This document shows, piece after piece, positions 8,751 to 18,372 of a stretch of DNA of 64,000 nucleotides (within the stretch, counting starts at the first letter, position 1; every line of letters begins with the position of its first letter). Location: positions 1,413,498 through 1,477,497 of the forward strand of contig NZ_CM001977.1 in assembly GCF_000406165.1 (NCBI RefSeq). Reading direction: 5' to 3'. This DNA is from Dickeya zeae NCPPB 2538 (GTDB lineage Bacteria > Pseudomonadota > Gammaproteobacteria > Enterobacterales > Enterobacteriaceae). Both the position numbers and the translations under genes were made by a program. The notes beneath the pieces are model-generated. The model was not told where the DNA came from and did not search any database. It worked only from the letters and a program-made list of their open reading frames with translations.

Positions 8751-9527
8751 ATTAAAATCATAAAAATAATGAACGCCGCCGTCTTTTTTGAAAAAGAATA
8801 AGATTGAAGAATAAAGTCGACGTGCTGTTCTTTGATACTATCAAGCAGTTTTATATTGTCAATGACGGTTAAAAATAAGAACTATATTCTAGCTTATCGG
8901 TTTTTTATGCGCTTAGTATGATTGGTTTGGTTTCTTTTTTGATGTAAAAATCTGCCGGAAATTGAAAATGAAATGGTCGACAGTTTTTTATAAAACGAGA
9001 GGTCGATAGAATTAAGTTTGTTTATTTCAGTGCGCTAATTGCATTATTTTGGGGCTGCTGCACATTATCAGAAAAAAGCATCTGTCTTTTTTCTTGAAAT
9101 GTTAAAATAATCTAAAAGAGCTATCATTGTCGCGTTAATAAAAGGCACAGCTAGCGTGCAGACGCGAACGCTGGTGATGATGTCGGGTGAATGGGCTGCA
9201 CTGAAATGGATCAGAAATGTGCAGGGATCAGAAAATACATGCTGATGCCGTGTACACTCAGGTATCAGAAAGAAGAGATAACCGTACGGCCGCTATGATG
9301 CCAGCAACCTGACGCAAGATGGCGAGAGCATGATGGCCGTCTTGTGTTTATGTATCTGGAACGGTGGTGTAAGCGGTGGCGCCAGCAGGACAGCGCCTGA
9401 AGTATCGGGTAGCATGACGACACCGCCTATTGTAGATAGCAGACGCCTCAGTGGCGCTGCTGCCTGACTTTGTTGCACCCGTGTGCGGTGTTGTTCAATA
9501 TGCAAGAGACCTGCACACACAACACAC

Positions 9528-9557
9528 CTGCAACGTGAAGTATGACGGGTATAGATA
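9528..9557 (+). repeat. 30-bp dispersed repeat, copy 2
   Basis: Same pattern as the copy at 8721-8750. It contains an ATG (9542) in frame with the diguanylate cyclase gene, which is why I do not use that ATG as the gene start. Confidence 0.75.
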
Positions 9558-9583
9558 AGTTGTTGGCCCTACTGAGAACGTCT

Positions 9584-11143
9584 ATGTCAGATAATAATAA
9601 TTTTCAGTCCAGTGTTTTGCGTTTCCTTCGCGCATTGCCTTTTCGTTCTTCTCCCGGCATGGCTACCGTGGTGTTTCTGGTGGCCTGTAGCCTGATTTTT
9701 ATTACCAGTAGCGTCTGGAATTTCTGGAACTCGTATCACCGTCTGTTGATGCATGCAGAGAAAACGGTCGTCAATTTATCCGTGGCGATGTCACGTCAGG
9801 CACAGGATACCTTTGTCCCCATTGAAGTGGCTATTGACGACATGCTGCGGGAATTATCACAAACCGGCATGCTGGATTCCATGCAGGTCAAAAGTGTACT
9901 TGATGCCCACCGTTCGGTATTGCCGCAATTAGTCGGGTTCTACCTCTTTGACAAGAATGGGACGCTGGTTTCATCTACCGGCAAAGGGCCGCTGTATATC
10001 TATAATGCCAGCCGACGGGAATATTTTTCCTGGCTCAAGGAACATAATACGACATCGCTATTTATCGGTAAGGTGACCACCAGCGCGCTGACCGGCAAAC
10101 GTATTATCCCGGTGGCAAAACGAATCAATGGGCCGAACGGTGAATTCAAGGGCGTTTTCCTTGCCTCTATCGATCACAATTACTTCGGTAATTTCTACAG
10201 TTATTTCATTTTGGATTATAACGGTGTGCTGTCATTGATGAATGCTGACGGGCATGCCATCTACCTCTATCCCAATAGGGAACAATACATTAACAGTAAC
10301 TTCTCTGACGGTGGCCTGTTTGAAAAATCCCGGCTGGAGCAGGGCAGCGGCACGGGGATCTGGCGCACTACGTTGGACAACAAGGTGCGTATTGTCGGTT
10401 ATGTCAAACTGGATCGTTATCCGCTGGTGGTGGCGGCAAGTCTGGAGCGAGAGGTATTACAGGCGCGCTGGCTGAAGGAAAATATATCGGCGATAGTGAT
10501 TAATCTCATGGTGTTACTCGCCATGTTTTTCCTGGGGAACTTTGTTTTAAAGCAAGTCCGGCAGACGGTAAAGAACAAGGATGCGATTAGTCGTCTGCAT
10601 CAGGAGGAAACCGACAAGAATAAAATTTTGCAAAAACTGGCCCTGATCGACCCACTCACCAAACTGGCTAACCGTCGGCGTTTCGATCTCTACCTGGAGC
10701 AGTCGCTGAACCGTGCTCGTGATGAAGGTGGGCCGTTGTCATTGATTATGTTGGATGTGGATTTCTTCAAGCGTTACAACGATACCTACGGCCATGTTTT
10801 AGGCGACCGTTGCCTTAACCAACTGGGCAGCGTATTGAACAGCCTGCCGTTGCCGGACAACGCGCTGGCGGCTCGCTATGGCGGTGAGGAGTTTGCGATT
10901 ATTTTGCCTGGGATGAATGGTGAACAGGCTGCGGTATACGGTGAGAAAGTGGTGGAGAATATACGCCGTTGCGCATTGCCGCATGAAGCGTCGCTACTGC
11001 CTGAGCAGGTGGTGACGGTGAGCGTAGGTGTTTATTCACATTCCAACGACAACCCTTGCGATATTCAGCGTCTGAAAGAGGGGGCCGATCAGGCGTTATA
11101 TCTGGCGAAGAAGAAAGGCCGCAACCGTTGCGTACGACTGTAA
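9584..11143 (+). CDS. Membrane-bound diguanylate cyclase (GGDEF)
   Basis: 519 residues from the ATG at 9584. TM1 at about residues 27-47, a periplasmic Cache-like sensor domain of roughly 250 residues (contains GFYLFDKNGTLVSSTG and a YFSWLKEH stretch), TM2 at about 300-322, then a GGDEF domain with DPLTKLANRRRF and the active-site loop GGEEF at 433-437. The protein should make cyclic di-GMP in response to a small ligand. The product-inhibition site (RxxD five residues before GGEEF) is missing: the corresponding residues read PDNA. The in-frame ATG at 9542 lies inside a dispersed repeat and is unlikely to be the start. It stands alone, followed by the iron-uptake operon. Confidence 0.85.
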   Translation: MSDNNNFQSSVLRFLRALPFRSSPGMATVVFLVACSLIFITSSVWNFWNSYHRLLMHAEKTVVNLSVAMSRQAQDTFVPIEVAIDDMLRELSQTGMLDSMQVKSVLDAHRSVLPQLVGFYLFDKNGTLVSSTGKGPLYIYNASRREYFSWLKEHNTTSLFIGKVTTSALTGKRIIPVAKRINGPNGEFKGVFLASIDHNYFGNFYSYFILDYNGVLSLMNADGHAIYLYPNREQYINSNFSDGGLFEKSRLEQGSGTGIWRTTLDNKVRIVGYVKLDRYPLVVAASLEREVLQARWLKENISAIVINLMVLLAMFFLGNFVLKQVRQTVKNKDAISRLHQEETDKNKILQKLALIDPLTKLANRRRFDLYLEQSLNRARDEGGPLSLIMLDVDFFKRYNDTYGHVLGDRCLNQLGSVLNSLPLPDNALAARYGGEEFAIILPGMNGEQAAVYGEKVVENIRRCALPHEASLLPEQVVTVSVGVYSHSNDNPCDIQRLKEGADQALYLAKKKGRNRCVRL

Positions 11144-11326
11144 TGTCGGTGGATGATTGCCAGACGTGTTCATTGACTTTTCCATGTAAAATATTGATTT
11201 TTAATAAATTAAACTGCCATTAACTGGTCGTGATATCCGCCTTGTCGCTGACCCGTATCACTGATCGCATTGAAATATTTGATTAGAAAAAATTGAGTTA
11301 CTCCCTCCTTCCCTTTTTGTATTAAT

Positions 11327-11345
11327 AAGAACTATTATCATTATT
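11327..11345 (+). promoter_or_regulatory. Fur-box-like site upstream of efeU
   Basis: AAGAACTATTATCATTATT matches 13 of 19 positions of the classic Fur box GATAATGATAATCATTATC. It lies about 60 bp before the efeU start in an AT-rich promoter region. EfeUOB operons are known Fur targets in E. coli, which agrees with this placement. Confidence 0.6.
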
Positions 11346-11407
11346 TGTGTGATTCGCATCATTTGCGGCTGCAGGTATGTGCAGGCTGTCTTAAGGAGTA
11401 TCCATCC

Positions 11408-12253
11408 ATGTTTGTGCCGTTACTGATTATGTTCCGTGAAGGTCTGGAGGCCGCACTGATCGTCAGTCTGATTGCCAGCTACCTGAAGCGTACCCAGCGC
11501 GAACAGTGGCTGGGAGCCGTCTGGGCGGGGGTGGTACTGGCGCTGGCGTTATGTCTGGCACTCGGGGTCTTTATCAACGCCACTACCGGTGAGTTTCCGC
11601 AAAAACAGCAGGAGCTGTTTGAAGGGATCGTGGCAGTGGTAGCGGTGGTCATCCTCACTTACATGGTGTTCTGGATGCGCAAAGTCTCTCGCTCGGTGCG
11701 CGTTCATTTGGAAGGGGCAATCGATCAGGCGCTCAGCGCCAGCAAGCGTCAAGGGTGGGCGCTGGTGGCGATGGTGTTCTTCGCCGTGGCGCGTGAAGGG
11801 CTGGAATCAGTGTTCTTCTTGCTGGCCGCTTTCCAGCAGGATGTCGGTATTTACGCGCCGATCGGCGCGGTGCTTGGGCTTGTGTGCGCCATTGCGGTCG
11901 GCGTGATGATCTACTGGGGCGGTGTGAAACTGCATCTGGCCCGTTTCTTCAAATGGAGCAGCCTGTTCATTTTGTTTGTTGCCGCCGGTCTGGCCGCCGG
12001 GGCGATCCGCGCTTTTCATGAAGCCGGGTTGTGGAATCAATTTCAGCAGATAGCGTTTGATTTCAGCGCCACGCTATCGACCCACACCCTGTTTGGCACC
12101 GTGTTAGAAGGCTTGTTCGGTTATCAGGAAACCCCGACGGTCAGTGAAGTGGTGGTCTATTTCCTGTACCTGATCCCAGCGCTGGTGTTTTTTTTCCTGC
12201 CCCAGCGCATGGAGCCGAGTGAGATGGCAACGGCACGTAAGCATCATCACTAA
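11408..12253 (+). CDS. efeU: Ferrous iron permease EfeU (FTR1 family)
   Basis: 281 residues with seven hydrophobic segments. The two iron-binding REGLE motifs are present at residues 10-14 (REGLEAAL) and 129-133 (REGLESVF), the hallmark of FTR1/EfeU permeases. The protein imports iron across the inner membrane together with EfeO and EfeB. The ATG at 11408 has TAAGGAG 9 bp upstream; a longer in-frame reading from 11345 would run through the promoter. First gene of efeUOB, with efeO starting 58 bp after its stop. A Fur-like box precedes it. Confidence 0.92.
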   Translation: MFVPLLIMFREGLEAALIVSLIASYLKRTQREQWLGAVWAGVVLALALCLALGVFINATTGEFPQKQQELFEGIVAVVAVVILTYMVFWMRKVSRSVRVHLEGAIDQALSASKRQGWALVAMVFFAVAREGLESVFFLLAAFQQDVGIYAPIGAVLGLVCAIAVGVMIYWGGVKLHLARFFKWSSLFILFVAAGLAAGAIRAFHEAGLWNQFQQIAFDFSATLSTHTLFGTVLEGLFGYQETPTVSEVVVYFLYLIPALVFFFLPQRMEPSEMATARKHHH

Positions 12254-12311
12254 TCATTCGAATTTTAAGAAACTATCACCATAAACAATGAATGCAAAAA
12301 GGGATACGTCT

Positions 12312-13433
12312 ATGTCTACACCTGTTTTTCGTCGTACGGCGCTGTGTGCCGCTCTGCTGGTTATGCCTGCGTTTGGTGTGCTGGCTGCGGATATTGCGCA
12401 GGTTAAGATAACCGTCAATGACAAACAGTGCGAGCCAATGCAGGTGACGGTCGCAGCGGGTAAAACACAGTTTGTGGTCACCAACGCCAGCCAGAAAAAC
12501 CTGGAGTGGGAAATCCTCAAAGGGGTGATGGTGGTGGAAGAGCGTGAAAACATCGCGCCGGGCTTTACCCAAAAGATGACCGCGAATCTGGAGCCGGGTG
12601 AGTATGACATGACCTGCGGGTTGCTCAGCAACCCGAAAGGTAAGCTGGTGGTCACCGCCAGCGCCGAGGCGACTACGGCCAAAACCAACGTACTGGACCT
12701 GGTCGGGCCTATCGCCGAATACAAGGTGTATGTGACCAAAGAAGTGGACGCGTTGGTTCAGCAGACCAAGCTGTTCACGGCCGCCATCAAGGCCGGTAAG
12801 CTGGATGAAGCGCGCAAACTGTATGCGCCGACCCGTCAGCACTACGAGCGTATTGAGCCGATTGCCGAACTGTTCTCTGATCTGGATGGGAGTATTGACG
12901 CCCGCGAAGACGACTACGAGAAGAAAGCCGATGACCCGAAATTCACCGGTTTCCACCGCCTTGAGAAGGCGCTGTTCGCCGATCACTCCACCAAAGGGAT
13001 GGAGCATTACGCCGACCAACTCAACGCCGATACCCAGGAATTGCAAAAACGTATCGCCAGCCTGACCTTCCCGCCGAATAAAGTGGTAGGTGGTGCCGCA
13101 GGCCTGATTGAAGAAGTGGCGGCAACCAAGATCAGCGGCGAGGAAGATCGTTATAGCCGTACCGACTTGTGGGACTTCCAGGCCAACGTTGATGGCGCGC
13201 AGAAGATTGTTAACCTGCTGCGTCCGTTGCTGGAGAAGGCCAATCCGACGTTGCTGGGCAAAGTTGACGCCAATTTCAAAACCGTTGATAGCGTACTGGC
13301 GAAGTACAAAACCAAAGACGGATTTGCGTCTTACGAGAAGCTGAGCGATGCCGATCGCACGGCGCTGAAAGGGCCGATCACGACGCTGGCGGAAGATTTG
13401 GCACAGTTGCGCGGCGTGCTTGGGCTGGATTGA
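12312..13433 (+). CDS. efeO: Iron uptake system periplasmic protein EfeO
   Basis: 373 residues, matching the normal EfeO length. A Sec signal peptide ends at about residue 26 (GVLAA-D). A cupredoxin-like N-terminal domain follows (about residues 28-120, QVKITVNDKQCEPMQVTV), then an M75-peptidase-like helical domain with the HxxE metal motif H215-E218 (FHRLEKALF). The protein binds iron in the periplasm for EfeU. The ATG at 12312 is preceded by AAGGGA at 7 bp; the ATG at 12288 has no ribosome site. efeB follows after 11 bp. Confidence 0.92.
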   Translation: MSTPVFRRTALCAALLVMPAFGVLAADIAQVKITVNDKQCEPMQVTVAAGKTQFVVTNASQKNLEWEILKGVMVVEERENIAPGFTQKMTANLEPGEYDMTCGLLSNPKGKLVVTASAEATTAKTNVLDLVGPIAEYKVYVTKEVDALVQQTKLFTAAIKAGKLDEARKLYAPTRQHYERIEPIAELFSDLDGSIDAREDDYEKKADDPKFTGFHRLEKALFADHSTKGMEHYADQLNADTQELQKRIASLTFPPNKVVGGAAGLIEEVAATKISGEEDRYSRTDLWDFQANVDGAQKIVNLLRPLLEKANPTLLGKVDANFKTVDSVLAKYKTKDGFASYEKLSDADRTALKGPITTLAEDLAQLRGVLGLD

Positions 13434-13444
13434 GGCGAGCGATC

Positions 13445-14758
13445 ATGAGTCATACCACGGGCCCGCAAGGCGGGCCGAAGTCTTCTCATCCCTCCGCGTG
13501 TCCGGCTCATCCTGACCTGGCTTCACCGTCACGCCGTCGCTTATTACAAGGGCTGGGGATGATGGGCGGTGCGCTGGCGCTCGGTGCGGACCGGCTGGCG
13601 CAGGCGGAAGAAAAGCCGCAGGCAGTGCAGGATGAACGCTGGGAAAAGCAGCCGTTTCTGGGTGAACATCAGGCGGGTGTCGTCACGCCACAACAGGCGG
13701 CGATGATGCTGGTAGCGTTTGATGTGCTGGCGACCAACAAAGCCGACCTGGTTCGGTTGTTTCGCTTGCTGACCCAGCGTATTGCGTTTTTGACGCAAGG
13801 GGGCAACGTGCCGGATGTAGACCCGCGCTTGCCACCGCTGGATTCCGGCATCATGGGGCCGGAGATCTACCCGGATAACCTCACCATCACCGTGTCGGTC
13901 GGTGGATCACTGTTTGACGAACGTTTTGGTTTGCAGGCACTCAAGCCGCTGAAGCTGCAACGCATGACCCGTTTTCCCAACGATTCGCTGGACGCTAGCC
14001 TGTGTCATGGTGATCTGTTGTTGCAAATCTGTGCCAATACCAACGAAACGGTACTGCATGCGCTGCGTGACATCATCAAACAAACGCCGGACCTGCTCAG
14101 CGTGCGCTGGAAGCGTGAAGGATTTATCTCCGCACACGCCGCGCGCAGCAAAGGCAACGAAACGCCGGTTAACCTGCTGGGTTTCAAAGACGGCACCGCC
14201 AACCCCAACACCGGGGATGACGCCTTGATGAACCAGATAGTGTGGGTCGATGCGGCATCTGGCGAGCCTGCATGGGCGACAGGGGGCAGCTATCAGGCAG
14301 CGCGCATCATCCGTTTTCATGTGGAGTTCTGGGACCGCACACCGTTGCAGGAGCAGCAAACCATTTTCGGGCGGGACAAGCACAGCGGTGCGCCGCTGGG
14401 TATGGTGAATGAACATGATGAGCCGGATTACAGCCGTGACCCGGAGGGGAAAGTGATCCCGCTGGACGCGCACATCCGTCTGGCTAACCCGCGCACGCCG
14501 GAGACCCGTGCCAACCTGATGTTGCGCCGTGGCTACAGCTACTCGCTGGGGGTATCCAATTCCGGCCAGCTGGATATGGGGCTGTTGTTCGTGTGCTATC
14601 AGGCCGATTTGGAAAAAGGTTTCCTGACCGTGCAAAAACGGCTTAATGGTGAGCCGCTGGAGGAGTACATCAAACCGATCGGCGGTGGCTATTTCTTCGT
14701 GCTACCGGGGATAAAAAGCACGGATGACTGGCTGGCGAGCGGCTTACTGAGCGCGTAA
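13445..14758 (+). CDS. efeB: Deferrochelatase/peroxidase EfeB (DyP type, Tat exported)
   Basis: 437 residues. A twin-arginine signal with SRRRLLQG at about residues 29-36 is followed by a hydrophobic stretch, so the protein is exported folded with its haem. The DyP fold is shown by GFKDGTANP, which holds the catalytic Asp, and by a later FHVEFWDRTPL segment with IFGRDKHSGAPLG. EfeB oxidises ferrous iron and can remove iron from haem. The ATG at 13445 is chosen, with GAGGCGAG upstream; a TTG at 13430 is out of the usual range. Third gene of efeUOB. Confidence 0.92.
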   Translation: MSHTTGPQGGPKSSHPSACPAHPDLASPSRRRLLQGLGMMGGALALGADRLAQAEEKPQAVQDERWEKQPFLGEHQAGVVTPQQAAMMLVAFDVLATNKADLVRLFRLLTQRIAFLTQGGNVPDVDPRLPPLDSGIMGPEIYPDNLTITVSVGGSLFDERFGLQALKPLKLQRMTRFPNDSLDASLCHGDLLLQICANTNETVLHALRDIIKQTPDLLSVRWKREGFISAHAARSKGNETPVNLLGFKDGTANPNTGDDALMNQIVWVDAASGEPAWATGGSYQAARIIRFHVEFWDRTPLQEQQTIFGRDKHSGAPLGMVNEHDEPDYSRDPEGKVIPLDAHIRLANPRTPETRANLMLRRGYSYSLGVSNSGQLDMGLLFVCYQADLEKGFLTVQKRLNGEPLEEYIKPIGGGYFFVLPGIKSTDDWLASGLLSA

Positions 14759-14804
14759 AGTCAGTGATCAGAAATCATCCCTGAAAAACCGGAGAGCACA
14801 CACC

Positions 14805-15032
14805 ATGCTGGAGTTACGCCCCAACTGCGAATGCTGTGATGTCGATCTACCGCCGGACTCATTGCTAGCGCGGATTTGTTCGTTTGAGTGCACGTTTTGC
14901 GCCGATTGTGCGCAGGATAAACTCAACGGGCACTGCCCCAATTGTGGCGGTGAACTGGTTCGCCGCCCGATCCGACCGGCGGAAAAGCTGGTGAATAACC
15001 CGGCATCGACCCGACGGGTACTTGCTCGCTAG
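14805..15032 (+). CDS. DUF1272 small cysteine-rich protein
   Basis: 75 residues with paired cysteines in zinc-ribbon spacing: CECC near the start, then C-x4-C-x2-C-x2-C (ICSFECTFCADC) and CPNC. This matches DUF1272, a small family of unknown function. It begins 46 bp after efeB behind ACCGGAGAGC and could be a fourth gene of the operon, though that is positional only. Confidence 0.8.
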   Translation: MLELRPNCECCDVDLPPDSLLARICSFECTFCADCAQDKLNGHCPNCGGELVRRPIRPAEKLVNNPASTRRVLAR

Positions 15033-15123
15033 TGGGCGTATGGCATGGTGGCAGGTCGGCCATAGGCTTTCAGGCTTGCCGTTGATGGTGAGTTAGCCTG
15101 TAACATGTGCATTAACGCGTAAA

Positions 15124-15157
15124 ACATGCCCGTCGTCTCTCTGGCCGACGGGCATGT
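15124..15157. terminator. Bidirectional hairpin terminator between DUF1272 gene and proP
   Basis: Twelve-base arms ACATGCCCGTCG and CGACGGGCATGT with a 10-base loop. T-rich sequence follows on both strands, so it can stop both converging transcripts. Confidence 0.8.
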
Positions 15158-15178
15158 TGTTTTATATAGGCATGCCTG

Positions 15179-16684
15179 CTAGCCATTAATCCGCGGATGC
15201 TGTGCTATCAGCAGGTTGCGTTTCTCTTCCAGCTCGGCGATCTGCCGGGCGAGTTCGTCAATTTTCTGTTCAATACTGTCGTGATGCTCTCGCAGAATCG
15301 CTTTGGCTTCTGACAGGTCGGATGCGGCTGGGGTGGCACCTTTCAGCGGTTTGTTGGCCGTTTCTTTCATAAACAGGCCGGTCAACAGGCCGATGACGGC
15401 GATCACCATCAGGTAATACGCAGGCATATACAGGTTATGGCTGATCTCGACCAGCCAGGCGGTGAGGGTTGGCGTCAGACCGGCTATCAAGACCGAAATG
15501 TTAAAGGCGCTGGCCAGTGCGCTGTAACGAATCGGGGTGGGAAACAAGGCCGGTAGGGTTGATGCCATCACCCCGGTAAACGCGTTCAGGATCACCGCCA
15601 GTAGGAGCAGACCGGCGAAAATCAGGCCGATCATGTTGCTGTTGATCAACATAAAGCTCGGTATCGCCAGCACAAACAGGGCGATGCTACCGATAATCAC
15701 AAACGGCTTGCGGCCGAAGCGGTCGCTAAGCAGCCCCATCATCGGTTGTACGAACAGCATGCCAATCATAATCGCGACGATGATCAGCACGCCGTGGTTT
15801 TCTGAATAATGCAGGCTGTGCGACAGATAGCTGGGCATGTAGGTCAGCAGCATGTAATAGGTCACATTGGTGGCTATCACCAACCCAATACACACCAGCA
15901 GGCTTTTCCAGTGATGGGTCGCAATATCCCGAAACGAGGTTCCAGGCCCGCTGGTGAGCCCATCGCGGCTGTCTTGCTCCAGTTTGTTGACATGTTGCTG
16001 AAAAGCCGGAGTTTCTTCCAGTGCATGACGCAGATACAGGCCGATGATGCCGAGCGGCAGCGCCAGGAAGAACGGCAAACGCCAACCCCATTCCAGAAAC
16101 GCCTGTTCGCCGATAAGTGTAGAAATCAGCACCACGACGCCAGCACCCAGCACGAACCCGGCGATAGAACCGAAATCCAGCCAGCTTCCCATAAAACCGC
16201 GCTTGCGATCGGGTGAATACTCCGCCACGAAAATTGACGCGCCGGTATATTCGCCGCCGACGGAGAACCCCTGCGCCATTTTAGCCAGCAGCAGCAGGAT
16301 AGGGGCCCAGATACCGATGCGTTCATACGAGGGAATCAGCCCGATACAAAAGGTACTGATCGACATAATGATGATAGTGATAGCGAGGATTTTCTGGCGG
16401 CCGTACTTGTCCCCTAATGCGCCGAAAAACACGCCACCCAGTGGACGAATCAGGAACGGTACCGAGAAGGTCGCGAGTGCGGCGATCATCTGTACACCGG
16501 GGTCGGCACCGGGGAAAAACACCTGGCCCAGCGCATAGGCAACGAAGCCGTAGACGCCAAAATCGAACCATTCCATGGCGTTGCCGAGTGCGGCGGCGGT
16601 GATGGCTTTACGCAGACGACTGTCATCAATAATGGTGACATCGTCCAGCGCAATGGGTTTTACACGTTTTCTCTTCAATTTCAT
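15179..16684 (-). CDS. proP: Proline/betaine osmoprotectant symporter ProP
   Basis: 501 residues, the same length as E. coli ProP. Twelve transmembrane segments of the metabolite:H+ symporter branch of the MFS, with loop motif GALGDKYGRQKIL between TM2 and TM3 and LSDRFGRKPF in the second half. The C-terminus ends in a heptad-like coiled coil (IEQKIDELARQIAELEEKRNLL), which in ProP tunes osmotic activation. It imports proline, glycine betaine and similar solutes under high osmolarity. It stands alone, with a 560-bp upstream region and a shared terminator downstream. Confidence 0.88.
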   Translation of the reverse strand: MKLKRKRVKPIALDDVTIIDDSRLRKAITAAALGNAMEWFDFGVYGFVAYALGQVFFPGADPGVQMIAALATFSVPFLIRPLGGVFFGALGDKYGRQKILAITIIIMSISTFCIGLIPSYERIGIWAPILLLLAKMAQGFSVGGEYTGASIFVAEYSPDRKRGFMGSWLDFGSIAGFVLGAGVVVLISTLIGEQAFLEWGWRLPFFLALPLGIIGLYLRHALEETPAFQQHVNKLEQDSRDGLTSGPGTSFRDIATHHWKSLLVCIGLVIATNVTYYMLLTYMPSYLSHSLHYSENHGVLIIVAIMIGMLFVQPMMGLLSDRFGRKPFVIIGSIALFVLAIPSFMLINSNMIGLIFAGLLLLAVILNAFTGVMASTLPALFPTPIRYSALASAFNISVLIAGLTPTLTAWLVEISHNLYMPAYYLMVIAVIGLLTGLFMKETANKPLKGATPAASDLSEAKAILREHHDSIEQKIDELARQIAELEEKRNLLIAQHPRING

Positions 16685-17244
16685 AAAGTAACTAACCTTT
16701 TTATTATCGTGACATGAAAAGGGAGGTGAAGCGTGGGGAAAACACCATCTGGCCGGGTATGACGTCAGGTGCTATTGGGTAGTGTGGTGAGAGAGTTTGG
16801 CGCGCTTGCCGGTGGCATGCGCTTCCCATCGGTGATGGTGGTGCGACACCCTCTCATCCTCCCCCTTGAGCATCCGCCGGGTCGGGTCATCAGAGTGATG
16901 TTGACCTAGCGTGATCGCGTATCACGTCCTGCGGTGATACCGCTCTGGCAGGCATCTTCAATACGCAATATCGTTAATAATATCACAATTTTTTAATTTA
17001 TAAAAATAATAGACATTTTTTGATATTTTATGTGGTTTTAAATGTCGAGTTATTGGCTTTTTATTGGTGTTTTATGCTGGTGTTGGGTGGGATTTTACGG
17101 TGGCTGACATGGGGGGATGACCACGGATTTAGCTGGAAAAGCAAAGGGGAGTAGTTGTGTTTGATGTCAATAAGGTGGGGGAGACGTTGTGCGGACGTTG
17201 TAAGTGATGGATGTCTGCTGTGAGTTGTGAGTAGCGGAAGTTTG
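16685..17244. other. proP upstream spacer
   Basis: About 560 bp without a gene. It must hold the proP promoter. 16975-17040 is strongly AT-rich. A short palindrome GTGAT-N5-ATCAC occurs at 16911-16925. From 17050 to 17240 the sequence is G/T-rich with nothing I recognise. Confidence 0.5.
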
Positions 17245-17901
17245 TCAGATATTTTGTTGTAAGTTCTGGCACAATGACCAGTGCTCTTCAACAGGCACAG
17301 TAACCCGCGAACGCTGTTCTATAGACAACTGCGGTTCAGTCCAAAGAAAAGGATAGAAGGAGTAAACTACGTCATAATTCATTGAAGTCGTTTCTTCTCG
17401 CCAACCTGTCCAGCGTACGTTTTTATAGAATAAATCCAAATCTCCACAAAGTGCCCAATGCAGGAAACCTGAATAGTTAGTATCAAGGCTCTCCCATTCG
17501 AGCGTATCCGGTGCGAAATAATATACCCCACCGTGATCTTTACCGAATTCACCTCCGTTAAGTGCAAAAAATCCACCGGATACATCATCAGCAATTAAGA
17601 ATGCCTGAAACGTCCGATCTGTTGTTACTGACCGTGTCCAGGACGCCAGAGTACGTGGCAACATGGAATGGCCGGAGCCTAAAATCCTCAACCAACCACT
17701 ATCAACAATTATGCCTCCTGTTTCGAATAGAACAGCACCCAGCGGAGAGAATGTTGTCACCTGAAGCTGATGTAACTCAGATTTCGCGAGAGTTGGATTA
17801 CATGGGAGTACTTTATAGTTGTTGGCTGCATCTGTCAGCCATTGCTCCACGATAAGCCAGCCAGATCTCTGCTGATCGATTAATTCAGTTAGTTCCCGCA
17901 T
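17245..17901 (-). CDS. DUF2625 family protein
   Basis: 218 residues matching DUF2625: N-terminal RELTELIDQQRSGW, a central block SPLGAVLFETGGIIVDSGWLRILGSG and GGFFALNGGEF, and the Trp-rich segment YSGFLHWALCGDLDLFYKNVRW. There is no signal peptide or membrane segment, so it should be cytoplasmic. Function is unknown in the family. It is the last gene before the duplicated efflux-gene end at 18.02 kb. Codon use looks somewhat more AT-rich than in proP. Confidence 0.75.
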   Translation of the reverse strand: MRELTELIDQQRSGWLIVEQWLTDAANNYKVLPCNPTLAKSELHQLQVTTFSPLGAVLFETGGIIVDSGWLRILGSGHSMLPRTLASWTRSVTTDRTFQAFLIADDVSGGFFALNGGEFGKDHGGVYYFAPDTLEWESLDTNYSGFLHWALCGDLDLFYKNVRWTGWREETTSMNYDVVYSFYPFLWTEPQLSIEQRSRVTVPVEEHWSLCQNLQQNI

Positions 17902-18020
17902 TCATTGTCCTATTTCACACTATTCTGCTGCATTTTATTAAGTGTATTATCTTCCGATAATCTGAATATAAAACTCAACATGTTACCTTTAAAATAGCAT
18001 TTGATTAGTGACTTCCCTCC

Positions 18021-18372
18021 TGGCACAAAGCAGACAGGGCAGCAGGTTCTGTTCCAAACACACAAGAATCGTATCTGGCGGTCATGGCGTGATAAGAACC
18101 GCACAATGAGAGCGGCGACGTGCCGTCGCTTTCCAGCCTGTCGCCGCTTTGATGGGGTTAGTGTGGGGTGTTTACGTGTGTTGTCCGGCGTTTTTCACGC
18201 CAGTGGTTGTAGCGCTCTTGTATCCGCATCACCGTCACAAAAAACACCGGTACGAAAAACACTGCCAGCACGGTAGCGCTGATCATGCCGCCGAACACGC
18301 CGGTACCGATGGCGTGCTGGTTTTCGGCGCTGGCACCGGACGCCACCATCAGCGGCACCACGGCCAGCACAA
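18021..18372. repeat. Direct repeat of RND-gene 3' end and its flank, left copy
   Basis: Nearly identical to 27814-28171. It covers a TGGCACAAAGCAGACA motif, a GC-rich hairpin (AGCGGCGAC/GTCGCCGCT) and the last about 215 bp of the RND permease gene. The coding part differs at about five positions; the non-coding flank is more diverged. The two copies bound about 9.8 kb of accessory DNA. Confidence 0.85.

Larger units (their letters stand above)
8514..9583. other. Long gene-free region
   Basis: About 1.07 kb without a convincing gene. The first 60 bp hold the dgcN promoter side. A stem-loop (CAAGGCT/AGCCTTG, 8673-8692) with an outer AGGGC/GCCCT pairing precedes the first 30-bp repeat. The stretch 8750-9120 is AT-rich and resembles a regulatory or horizontally acquired spacer. 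A second repeat copy closes the region at the diguanylate cyclase start. A small minus-strand reading frame at 9293-9520 has no family resemblance. Confidence 0.6.

Noticed and set aside
9293..9520. 75-codon minus-strand frame in the long spacer
   Set aside because: No family resemblance, no clear ribosome site, and composition typical of chance frames.
16909..16927. CRP-like site upstream of proP
   Set aside because: CGTGA and TCACG are seven bases apart instead of six and both differ from consensus, so I do not call it.
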